Assembly: GCA_037013495.1 (NCBI GenBank)
Contig: CM072805.1
Span: forward strand, 22,098,669 to 22,162,668
DNA from: Hippophae tibetana
Lineage: Eukaryota; Streptophyta; Magnoliopsida; Rosales; Elaeagnaceae
DNA length: 64,000 bases
Direction of reading: 5' to 3'
In this document: piece after piece, positions 1-10,740 of the stretch
How the letters are laid out: each line of letters opens with the position of its first letter
Position numbering within the stretch: position 1 is the stretch's first letter
Notes under the pieces: model-generated
The model's database searches: none
Told to the model about the DNA's origin: nothing
The model's input: the letters and a program-made list of their open reading frames with translations, nothing else
Made by a program: the position numbers and the translations under genes

Positions 1-288
1 CAAAATCATGCTTGCTAGTGTTAGCTGTAAAGCTGTTGGGAGATTTAATGCCTTCAATATGCTACCTAAAGTCTAACGTGGTGAGCTCTGGGCTGTGGTC
101 CTTGAATATGCAATGGAACACAATATATTTCTTTTTATTGTGCAGGTGCTTCTCTTTAAAGCTTCACGTGCCCCCATCAACAAATTTTCAATGTTAATTA
201 TTACTCCACTTGCTTATGAAAATACAAATAAGCAATCTAGTAAAAAGATAAACCAATTATCAATAGAACCAATAACTGGTCAGAAACG
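1..288 (+). promoter_or_regulatory. Upstream region of KCR copy A
   Basis: This is the sequence before the ATG at 289. It contains a perfect G-box core CACGTG at 165-170, a common plant bZIP/bHLH binding site. A pyrimidine-rich stretch ending TGCAG lies at about 129-145 and could be a 3' splice site of a 5'-UTR intron, but I cannot confirm it. No convincing TATA box was placed. The short reading frames here have no recognisable product and look like chance. Promoter function is inferred from position only. Confidence 0.3.
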
Positions 289-1813
289 ATGTTATTCACA
301 TACATAGATCAAATCCGAACACAACCCTTTTGGCTTCTCCTCTTTTCATGTCTGGGTTTCTTCATCATTCTCAAAAAATTCACTTCTTTGCTCAATTGGG
401 TTTTCGTAACACTTATTAGATCCCCAAAAGATCTAAAAACATATGGCTCATGGGCTCTGGTAACTGGTGCAACAGATGGCATAGGCAAAGCCTTTGCATA
501 TCAACTGGCCAAAACAGGTTTAAACTTGATTCTAGTTGGCCGAAATTACCACAAGCTCATATCAGTATCACAAGAATTTCAGTCAAAATTTCCATCTTCC
601 AAGATAATAACTGTAGTTTTTGATTTCTCGGGTAACATGTCGGTTGGAGTTGAGGCAATAAAGGAGGCCATCAAAGGGTTGGATGTTGGTATTTTGATAA
701 ACAATGTGGGAATCACTTATCCAGGGGCAACATATTTTCATAAGGTGGATGAAAAGGTGTGGATGAATATAGTACAAGTGAATTTAGAAGGTACAACAAG
801 GGTGACAAGAGCTGTTCTACCAGACATGCTGAAAAGGAAGAGAGGTGTGATTGTTAATATTGGCTCTGGTTCGACCATTGTTGTGCCTTCTCATCCTCTA
901 TACACTATTTATGCTGCTACAAAAGCGTAAGAACAAACCTCTTCTCATTTTCCTTAGCCCATGAAACTCATGCATTTTCAACAACTAGAATCTCTTGGTT
1001 AAACTTTGGATAAGCAATTCAATGGTTTAAATTTCTTTGTTGTTTCTTATACATGTATTTTTTTACCCTTCTAAATCACATATATATTAGTTTTTTTTTA
1101 AGATTAAACAATAATTGATGTGATTCGAACCTATGATTAAAAAGACACGAATGATAAATATAACCGTTAAAATACTAAGTGAATCATATATATCCATTAA
1201 TTACTACTTAAAACCAAATTTCTTTAATCTCATTTTTTAACCCTATATATCATATTATTTTAATTAATAATTATCTATTATAAAATTGTGTTCTTATAAT
1301 AACTTGTTACCTACAAAAATATCATATTCAAAATGTAATTTAAGTTTAATAAAATTCAAAATCTAAACTTGATAAAGTTTAGAGATATAATAAGGGTGCA
1401 TGGCACAGAAGGAAAAAGGTTTAAATTTATATAATTACTTAAAAAAATTATATGAACTTGTAACTAATTAATTTATTATTATTATACGTATATGTAGAAA
1501 ATTTACACTGAAATATAATATAATTGATCACATTTTACTAAGCGTGCATCATCAGATTCCATTAAAGTTTTAGCTTTTTAAACACATGTAGAAAAATAAT
1601 TTTTTTTTTTTTTTGCATATCTCAAAAATAGTGTGAGAGTTAAACAAGTATTTTGTTTTTATTAGGAAAGGTAAGTAAAATTCATTTGATTGAATCTATA
1701 CGCAGATACATTGATCAATTATCGAGATGCCTCCATGTCGAGTATAAGGGAAGCGGCATTCATATTCAGTGTCAGGTATATTACTACTTTGGAAAATAGT
1801 ATATCTTTATATT

Positions 1814-1908
<95 letters not shown>

Positions 1909-3000
1909 AATAAAATTATAATCAATACAAAATATTGTATTTTGATTTAAGTCAACTAACCATTATAAATCCTTATTATGTAAAAACCAAAGTCTAAGAA
2001 GATTAACCTTATTATAGTGATATAATTTTATATAATTATATATTTAATTATAAAATTAAATCATCTCTTACAGTATACAAATATTAAGATTATAAAAAAA
2101 TTAATCTATTTAAATTTTTAATTATTAAATTATGTATCATAATTTTTTCTTACATCTTAAATTGAAAATAATACAAATGCATATCCACTAACAAGAATAT
2201 AATTTTTTTTCTACCTATATATAAATATATACGGTTTACACTTCATAACATAAGACTCATCCATGCTGAAATTAAAAAAAAATTCAATGAATTATCTTTT
2301 ATTGTACACAATAATTCAAAACTAATTTTATACATTTCTTAATATTTTAGATATTTGTGTATGTGTTATTTTTTATTTGGGAAAATTTTATGCAATTGTT
2401 CCATAATAAATCCATTATTATTCAATTTATTAATATTATGTAAATTTGTTGGACATCATTTTACGAATATATTATCATTAATATATAATAATAATAATAA
2501 ATAGTGACCTAAAAATCTTAAAAATTGCTTTTATTATGACAATTTTTTATTGTTTTCTAAGAACCTTATGAAAAAATTTCATTTGATAAAAACAATAGTT
2601 AACTAATTAAAAACTTATTATTAAACCAAAAAAGTTATTAAATAATTAAAAATATTAAATATTAAAGAGTTGGATTATTAACCCAATAAAAATTATATTA
2701 ATTATATTATATATGTTTTATAAAATAAATAGAATTGGATGTAAAATTCAGGTACCGTTATACGTAGCAACAAAAATGGTGTCAAAGGTAGCCTCGATTG
2801 AGAAAGCATCATCATTTATACCAACAGCAGATGATTATGCAGAAGCAGCAATACGTCATTTGGGCTATGAACCACGTTGCACTCCCTATTGGGCTCACTG
2901 GCTTCAATGGTGCTTTGCTAGCTTCATCCCAGACTCCATCTTGGATTCTTGGCGCCTCTCTATTGCCATCCATAGAACTAAAAGTCCGCCTCATTATTAG
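289..3000 (+). CDS. KCR1: Very-long-chain 3-oxoacyl-CoA reductase (KCR), copy A
   Basis: Three exons are readable: 289-926, 1706-1775 and 2752-3000. Introns 927-1705 and 1776-2751 have GT-AG ends, and the spliced protein is 318 aa, the usual KCR length. A hydrophobic N-terminal segment (about residues 14-40) precedes an SDR fold. The cofactor motif TGATDGIG is at 59-66, NNVG at 138-141, the likely catalytic Ser at 193 and YxxxK as Tyr208/Lys212. The VPLYVATKM block opens exon 3 at residue 237. The family reduces 3-ketoacyl-CoA to 3-hydroxyacyl-CoA with NADPH on the ER, working with KCS, HCD and ECR in very-long-chain fatty acid elongation. Exons 1 and 2 match copy B (32068-34664) in length and phase. 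The oddity is the C-terminus: after DSWRL it diverges and ends KSPPHY, without the basic tail of copy B. Both introns are AT-rich. The frame is intact, so it may be functional or a young pseudogene; expression cannot be judged. The symbol is by family. Confidence 0.85.
1816..1902. repeat. (TA)n microsatellite in intron 2 of KCR copy A
   Basis: An uninterrupted alternating AT tract of about 87 bp (some 43 units) begins 40 bp downstream of the exon 2 donor site. It should be length-polymorphic and can form a hairpin in the pre-mRNA. The 'IYIYIY' reading frames over it on both strands are artefacts. Confidence 0.97.
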
Positions 3001-4873
3001 TTTCTTACATGTCAGTTATTTGACATAATATTTTTAATATATGTTATATGTTATTATTATTATTTAAAAAAAAATTTAATTTTTAAATTTTTAAATAATT
3101 TTGATATATCATATCATATTATATAAATATATGGGTATAAAATAAGTATAAATTTATTTATATGATAATAATAATTTTCTTGTGGATGAGTGGCACAATT
3201 GTTCTTATTTTTAAAAAGAATATTGAAATTTAATTACATAATTTATGAATTAGTTAATATTAATTATATTATTATAAAAAATAAATATATTTAATCTTAT
3301 AATTATTAAAAATAACTTCAAATTTCATAATTATTCAAATAATACATTTCTAGTTTTGTTAGAGATATCGGTTTTTATAATAAGTTGTACATTTTTGTAA
3401 ATAAAAAAAATTAAAAATGATAAATTCATAAATTATAGAATTAAAATTTATTTTTACACTTTTTTTTAATCTAATATTTCAAGTTCATGAAATATTTGTT
3501 GTTACATGTATTTTCATAAAAAAAGTGTAAAAGAAAAAAAAATCAAATAAATAAAGCGATGAGTTGTGTGAACTACTCTTAATTTAGTTGTATTAATTGA
3601 TTGCAAACTTGCAATTACTGTCTTTTTCTTTATCAGAAAAATTGGCTGTGGTGCAGTATTTATGCGGTTTTGATTCCGTAGCTTTTCATATTAAGTTGGC
3701 GTTTGTTACAACTTTTTTCTAAAATAGGAATATAATATTGAAATAAAATTACGTTGAATACAAAAAAATGTAATTAAATAACACCAAATTTCTCACAATT
3801 ATAAACGTTTCATTAAAAAACATTAACAGTTAAATAAAATTAATCAATAAAAGTATAATTACAATACTTTTGTTAATGAATGAAATTTAAATTTTATTAT
3901 TTCATTATGAATATAAGTTACATTTAGTTCAATGGATTAAAAAGTAATGAAAAATATTAAACTTAAAAAAAGATATTATTATTATAGTGTTTGGTTTGAT
4001 AAAAGAGATAAAAGAAGACATTAATATTATAGTGTTTGATCTAAACTTGAAATAAAATAAAAAAAACATTGTATATTAATTTAATATCCATGTATTCGGT
4101 AAAATTTAAATAATATTATTTTATTATTATTTTCTTCGTCAGATAAAATATATTATTAAAAATAATTATTACTTAAAAAATTTATTTAATATTAAAAAAA
4201 TTTAAAAACAAACAAAATATTTTTGATAATTTTTTTCCATATCATTTGTAAAATAATACCCAAGTATCAATATATGATAGTGAAATCCTATTGTTGATTC
4301 ACCATATCAACATCGCATATCACATCATTAAAATTGAAAAAAAAATTAGGGTTTATTATTTAAGTTTTAATGGTTTAGATTTAAGGTTTAGGGTTTTATA
4401 ATTTTAGAGTTTAAGATTTAGTATTTTTAAGATTTATGTTTTTAAGTTTTAAGATTTAGTATTTAAGGTTTTGCTTTTTAAGATTTGAGAGTAAAATTGA
4501 AATAATATATTTTTATACAATGTGAAGAGAATGGAATTAAAATTCTTAATAAGGATGATGGAATAACAAATCTATATCTTTTAGTAATTGTTTTCATTCT
4601 ATTTTATATTTATGACACAACTAAATGTAAGAATGTGTGTAAACAATTTCATTCCTAGTTTCATTTATTCCAACCAAACATGGTAATAAAGAATTATATT
4701 ATTAAGTAGATTTTTTACCACTAAATTTAGACCGTTATAAATATGATAAAAAATAAAATTAAGACATTTTTATCATTATTTAAAATATACTTTTAATTAC
4801 AGAATACAAGACACAGAACTGTGTTACAACCTCGCTTGGTCATGGCTCCTTAACCCTCAACAATTAAATGTAT
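3001..4873. other. AT-rich intergenic DNA after KCR copy A
   Basis: No gene is seen. The first few hundred bases presumably hold the 3' UTR of copy A. The rest is AT-rich with poly-A and poly-T runs. The only structured element is the telomere-like tract at 4346-4490, listed separately. Confidence 0.6.
4346..4490 (+). repeat. Degenerate telomere-like tract
   Basis: About 145 bp is dominated by variants of the plant telomere unit TTTAGGG: TTAGGGTTTA, GGTTTAGATTTAAGGTTTAGGGTTTT, then decayed units such as TTTAAGA and TTTAGTA. The period is irregular and only two perfect TTAGGG cores remain. It reads as an old interstitial telomere-like repeat, or possibly a chance T-rich motif. Confidence 0.35.
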
Positions 4874-4989
4874 GATTTTTTTTTTAAAAAAGGATATAAT
4901 ATATATAAATTTTATTTATTTTTACTACAAACAAAAGTAGGAAACAAGGGCCTACTAAGTTGGGCGAGTGAAAGAGTTGAAAAAACTAT

Positions 4990-7900
4990 AATGTCTAATA
5001 GTCACTTACATCTAAAGATTTATTGTCGGAGATGAGATTATGAGCTCTTGAGTTTAAGTTATGGTGAATCCATCTAATTGAAATCATTTTGAAAAGATAT
5101 AGCATTTATTGTCTGATCGAGATGATGTCTTTTGCTTTTTTCCAAATCTGATGCCATTTGTTTTCCATTAGAACTTCCACAATGAATTTAGCATCTCATT
5201 CTATATATATAGCTTTGTCATTAGAGCATGATCAATAACAAACTTAAAAGCCATAGCTTCAACAATTTCTATAGAAGTGGTGAAAAGATCAATGATTGTT
5301 CCCAAATAATTTGATATAGTGAAACCTATTGTTGCATGGCCATTTTTTCAGTTGGCATCCATACTGTATTTCATTGCATGTATTGGGAGTGGTTGCCACA
5401 TAATAGGAATATGAATTATGATATCTTCTTTGGTGATTTCTATTGATAGTATTTAAGGATAAAGTGGGGGTGCAATTTGTAAAAAATAAGCTGATTTTTA
5501 CATACCAGATTTATTCTAACATGAGTATTGTCAATAGGATGAAATGTTGCCATGCTAACTCCAAAGTGAGAAATACTCTTGAAGGATTAAGTCTTAAATT
5601 AATGTAAGAATATATGTTCAATCTTGAAGTAAAATGTCAAAGTAAATTCCATTTCCTACCTAACCACCATAAATGTAAGATTTCACAATGAATGAACAAG
5701 TGTTCCACTCTTTCCGATTCCTTATATCAAAGTGAGCATGAATAATCATTGAATTGCATCACTTTTCTAAGTGTACTTTTAGTAAAATCATATCTTTCAA
5801 AAATTTCCAAAGAAAAAGTTCATGTCTCTTTACAAGTTTGGCTTTCCATAACTTTTTCCAAAAACTTGCATGATCGTATATACTCCTAAGCTTGATTAGT
5901 GTGAGATAGGCATCTTTGACTGAGAAATTCTTACTAGAAGTATCAAACCATCTTAAAGAATCTATTGTTTAATCTTGGGGGGTCTAAAGCTTGAAAAAAC
6001 TCCCATATAGTCTAGGAGTATCTCATTTATTTTATGTGGGTTCCATTGGATATTTGGGTTCCAACGGTATAAGTCAAAAGGATAAGCCATACCTGTATGT
6101 TGAAAATTTTGATATGAAGGGGGTAGTTTTTAAAAAATTAGACCTGGTAATCGTGGATTGTTTTATATATTGATTGTTTGACCATTGCCAATCTTCTAGT
6201 AGCTACCTTTGATAATTATCTCTTTTGTCTATTGTAATCTTTTCCAAATATAAGAATCATACTTTTTTGTTTGCACATAAAGAAAATGTTGGTCTTTTAA
6301 ATCTTTATAGCTTATGATAAAAACTTATAATTTATACGGATTGAGAATAATATCCCACACAGGTTTTTCTAGCATTGCTTGATTGAAATCTTGTAGTTTC
6401 TTGAAACCCAAACCTCTTACTTCTTTTGGTTGATATATAGGGAACCAAGCAAGAGGTGATTAAAAATGTGATTGATGTATATCATTTTTGCACCAAAATC
6501 TATGTATTAAAGTATTAGCTTTCTCAAAAATACTAACAGGGAGTTTAAAGGTGCTAACGAAGTAGATTGGAATGTTTTGTAGCATAGCTTTGATAAGAAT
6601 GGATCACTTCGCTTGAAAAAGTAGTTTAGATTTCCAATTTGGTTTTCATTTTTTGGATAATGAAATGAAAATATCATTTCTCTCTGTTACTTAAAGGAAG
6701 TTGATTACCTAAATATTTTATTAGGCAAGAAGTTTTCTGTATTCTAAGGGTATCACAAATTTGGGAGCAATAATCATCATCTAGGTTGCTTGAGAAGAAA
6801 ACCATTGATTTGTTGAAATTAAAATTTTGACCAATTGTAATAAAGATTTAAAACATAATGGATAGTAATGGCTTCTTTCATATTAGATTTATATAAAATA
6901 ACTAAATCACCTGTATACATGGGATGGGAGATGGTAGGAGAACTTTTGTTGATTTTAATACCATGTAAGGTACCTTCATTTTGTGATTTGGAGATTAATC
7001 TAGATAAATATTCAGAGATTAATAAAACAAGTAAGGGAATATATAATCACCTTATCTAAGACCTCATTGAGGTTTCACAGAGCAAAAAGAGAGCCATGTA
7101 GTAAAATTGAGTAAGATACAGTAGAGATGAATTGAAAAATTAGTTGATAGAATTTAGGTGAGAGGCCTAGATGATGTATAATGTTGAGTAAAAAATTCCA
7201 TTCAAATTTATCATAGGATTTTTGCATATCCAATTTAGTGCACATAAGACCTCCTTTCCCTCGTTTCTTTTGGGTGATTGTTTGAGCAATTTCATGAGCC
7301 AAGAGGGCATTTTATACAATCCATATAACAGGAAGGAAGATAGTTTAAAATGTGGAAATATTATCTTGTAAAATGGATCTCACTCTCTTAACTAGAACTT
7401 TGGATATGATTTTATACACCACATTGCATAAGCTGATAGGTTTGTAGTTACTACAGGTAGTAGGATTAGACACCTTTAGGAGGAGAGTAATAAACGTGTG
7501 GTTGCAACCTTTCTTCAAAACACCTGAAATGAAGAAAGATTATACCTCTTTGGTAATGGGATGATGATGTTTTCATTCTAATCCTTGTTAATAACTTAAG
7601 GGAGAAAATCTTTTAAAGTTGTATCAAGTATAGGATTATCAAAGGAAAACACTGAATTGAATTGGTTTAGGAAATAATTTCCAATTTGATCTTTACCCCA
7701 AGTCTTCAAACCATTATCTAGAGTGATTAAAGGAATGAAATTTCTTCTTCTATGAACTATGATAGATGTATGGAAGAATTTGGTATTTCCATCCCTATTC
7801 TTTACTCATAATTCCATTGAATTTTGTTTCAAGATAGAACCCAATTTGTAGAGTTGTTCTTCTAATAACAAGGAATCCTATTTTTTAGCCTCAATAAAGA

Positions 7901-8420
7901 TAGGAGCTTCTGGATGAGCTTCAATAAAGGCAAGCTTGTTTTCTAAATGTTTTATCTTGTTCCGTACAAAATGGAAAATGGAGTTTATTCCAGTTGTTAA
8001 GTTCTTTTGCCAATAAACCCAAACTTTGCATGATTGTAATTGGCGAGTATTAGTAGCATTCTAGCTTAAGATAATTACATTTTCACAATCTTTATCCCTT
8101 AGCCATGCCTTGAAAAACTAAAAGGTCTGCATCTAAAAGGTTCCCAAATACCATGAAGCTAAAGTAGGATGGGGTTAGGATCAAAGGTAAAATTAGGGAG
8201 GTTTGAAACCAAAGTTTTTGGATAACAATCAAAACAACAAGTATTGGAAATAGCCATGTCCAGTCTTTTGTGAATACTATCAGTTTTTACTCTTATGTTG
8301 CATATTTATTACCCGTAGAGCCAAGATCAATAGCACCCATTTCATTTATGAATTTTATGAGATGGTTTTCAGGTTGAAATTCAAATGGAATGCCACCTAA
8401 TTTCTTTGATGATTGGATAA
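4990..8420 (-). pseudogene. LINE ORF2 remnant: endonuclease end, reverse transcriptase, zf-RVT, RNase H
   Basis: Reading down the minus strand, the endonuclease C-terminal part is at about 8300-8420, with an AIDLGSTGN block corresponding to the conserved 'LIDLG' motif. The reverse transcriptase follows; its best-preserved piece is 7302-7075, with 'KRGKGGLMCTKLDMQKSYD', the typical LINE RT block around the first catalytic Asp. At about 6904-6918 the family's YADD box reads YTGD, so one catalytic Asp position is altered. A zf-RVT-like region (LFLWKFL, then EHLFIHC) lies at about 5650-5840. An RNase H-like domain lies at about 5020-5400, ending with an N-S-R-A-H motif at about 5040-5090. Numerous stops and frameshifts break it. 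In life the protein nicks target DNA and reverse-transcribes its RNA there. Confidence 0.8.
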
Positions 8421-10720
8421 TGAAAGAGTCCATAACCCGGTACACTACTAGGGTAAGGAAATGCACACTTTTTAAAGACTCGACCTAACTTGCACAGATA
8501 AAAAATCAAACTCTTATGCAATATATATAGCAGAAGAACAAATAATATAATATTAGATAAGTAGATAAGTAGATAACTTCGAACAATAGCTATTAAATAT
8601 ATTCAACAAAAAACAGGAAAGAACATAAAGCATATCATACATAAGAGACGATATAACAATGTAAACGAATATAGAGAATATATATATGTGGTAACATCCA
8701 TGAGTTGCTTAAGGAAACCACTTAGTAACAAGTAATTCATTAAACAATAAAATAGTTACAAATCTGATAGACAATAAAACCACTATTTCCTCTATCAATT
8801 GAGATCTCTATCCTAATTTCCTACTACTGCTATTCACTTGTTGCTTCCTCAACCATTTGGTTCAACACTCATACCCAACCATCTTTAACAACCAACACCA
8901 CCCAATGTGCCAGTTTCATACAACCAGATAAAGTGGCACAAGATCTGTCTCTTGGATTATGTTGAGATATTGATTCCTCCATACAATAATTTGCTTCTTA
9001 TATCGACAAATTAGAAGAGATGTCAATCGATAACCATATTTGAAAACAACGATTAGTGGGTATTGGTAGTCACTGAATAGTAAGCTAAGGATTGAGGATT
9101 CATTGGTGTAATGTTAAGAGATCGTGTAACATGAAGACATGGATAGCAATATAGAGGAAGTTCCCATTAGGAAACAATGATTTTTCCTGAACCTACTTAA
9201 GCATGCATTATGTCAATGAAGACTTAGTGTGATGCCTTGTAGCTTAAGTTAGAAGAGCAAAAGGCCCGAGACTAGGGTGAGCTGAAGAGGGACAACATAA
9301 GTGAGCACATGTGTGTAAGCCTAATCAAACATGACTATTCTAGACAAGGTAGGCCACCCACCTTTGAATGGTATTAGTCCTATGGACCATGAACAGATTC
9401 ACCTCTAGCCTCTAGGCACGTTGGAACTATATGAGTTCACCATGGTGGAATACGGTTTGCCAAAATCAGCATAGGTTAGGTGCTATTAATGGAACATGGT
9501 AAGCCTATCTTTCTCCATATAGAATTATTATGGGCACATAGAGATTTGGGTAGAGAAAGCCTCAAAAAGGGAAGGACAAGCTATAGGGCATGTGACCTAT
9601 AACAAATTTGTATCCTACTAGGATTTTTTCTTGATCAAAGTAGATCATCTTGCCTTTTTGTTATCCAAAAGTTGGTCGAATAGAGTGCCCTGAAACATCG
9701 AATGAAATAGGTGGTTGTGTTTTCTTTCTACAACCCTTTTGATATGATAGGCCCCCATCCCTTATGTTTAGGAGTGGGATCTACCCAAGAATGACCAGTC
9801 CTATGGTGGTATGGAAAACATAGACTATAGGAAATTCTAGTGCCCTTTTTAGCTATGTGTCTGACTCTATTGGCCAGAGTTTCCTGTTGTTGCTGCTAGT
9901 GATCGTTTATGTGTGCGTGTGAACCAACCTAAAAAATAAGAAATAATGTCTCTTAGGGCATCTAAGAATGATTTGAGCCATATGAAGGGAAACTCTCATA
10001 TACATTTTTTTAAGGGGAAGAAGTCTAATAGAGTCCCTCTACTTACTTGGCCAGTGCCTAAGTGAAAGTGTAGTGGTGGGCCTACCCATCCCAACTAGGG
10101 ATATGGTGGGATTCACGAAGAGTAGTATCTTACAATGTTCATGAAAAATTGGATCTAGACACACAGTCAAATCACCTATGCACACAACCTATGATTTGAT
10201 TACTAAACGACCTATACTCAAATATAGCCTCTCCAAAATAATTTTGGCAACATATATAAATATTAGAGTGAATTTTGGTAGAGTTTTGATTCTTAAATAA
10301 GTGGTAAAGAGGGGGAAAATGAGTCAGGGTATTTATAGCACTTGCATTTTCCATCTCGCCAGTACTTGTGGCGAGGTATGTAAAATGTGATATTATTAAT
10401 TTCTAAAAATTTCAAGTAAAAATTACAATACTTGCACCCAAAACAACCCAAAAACCATGAGTAACAACATTGGCTTCCTTGCACGCTCACTCGTTGAAAA
10501 TCAACACTCTCAACCTAGCATGTACACTACAAAACCCAACCTTATGATGTTTGTAAACATGCTTGCATAAAAAGTGTACCTAACTATTTATGTGTGAATT
10601 ACTTATTCGTTATAACCAACCTTACAAAGAGGAAGATGAATATATTAAGTAAAATAAAATAGATATCGTGTTTTGTACACGGAAAGCAAAAACACAAGTA
10701 CAAGTACAATGAAATTTACA
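8421..10720 (-). repeat. 3' LTR (left) of the gag-only element, with a 1.9-kb extra segment
   Basis: Sequence from 8421 to about 8760 aligns with 16686-17097 of the other LTR, including shared blocks such as GATAAGTAGATAAC and ATAGCAGAAG. Homology resumes at about 10651-10720 (TTTTGTACAC...GTACAATGAAATTTACA) against 17094-17147. The segment between is absent from the right LTR. Conversely the left copy lacks about 80 bp present at about 16885-16965. The many differences indicate an old insertion. Confidence 0.65.
8763..10650. other. 1.9-kb segment present in only one LTR
   Basis: This stretch interrupts the left LTR and has no counterpart at 17094. Its edges carry a near-repeat, AATAAAATAG at about 8746-8755 and again at about 10652-10661, which could be a 10-bp target-site duplication. 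Parts (9200-10100) are noticeably less AT-rich than the surroundings. I see no terminal inverted repeats and no recognisable protein. It could be a nested insertion, or original LTR sequence deleted from the right copy. Confidence 0.4.
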
Positions 10721-10740
10721 TTCTCTTCTTTTGGCTTTCC
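10721..10740 (-). other. Polypurine tract of the gag-only element
   Basis: The plus strand reads TTCTCTTCTTTTGGCTTTCC directly inside the left LTR. On the minus strand this is a purine-rich tract immediately before the LTR's TG start, the expected place and composition for plus-strand DNA priming. Confidence 0.65.

Noticed and set aside
1105..1135. GTGATTCGAACCTATGATT, resembling a tRNA T-loop
   Set aside because: No acceptor, D or anticodon stems can be built around it.
1690..1950. Open frames with long IYIYIY stretches on both strands
   Set aside because: They are translations of the (TA)n microsatellite and overlap exon 2 of KCR copy A in another frame.
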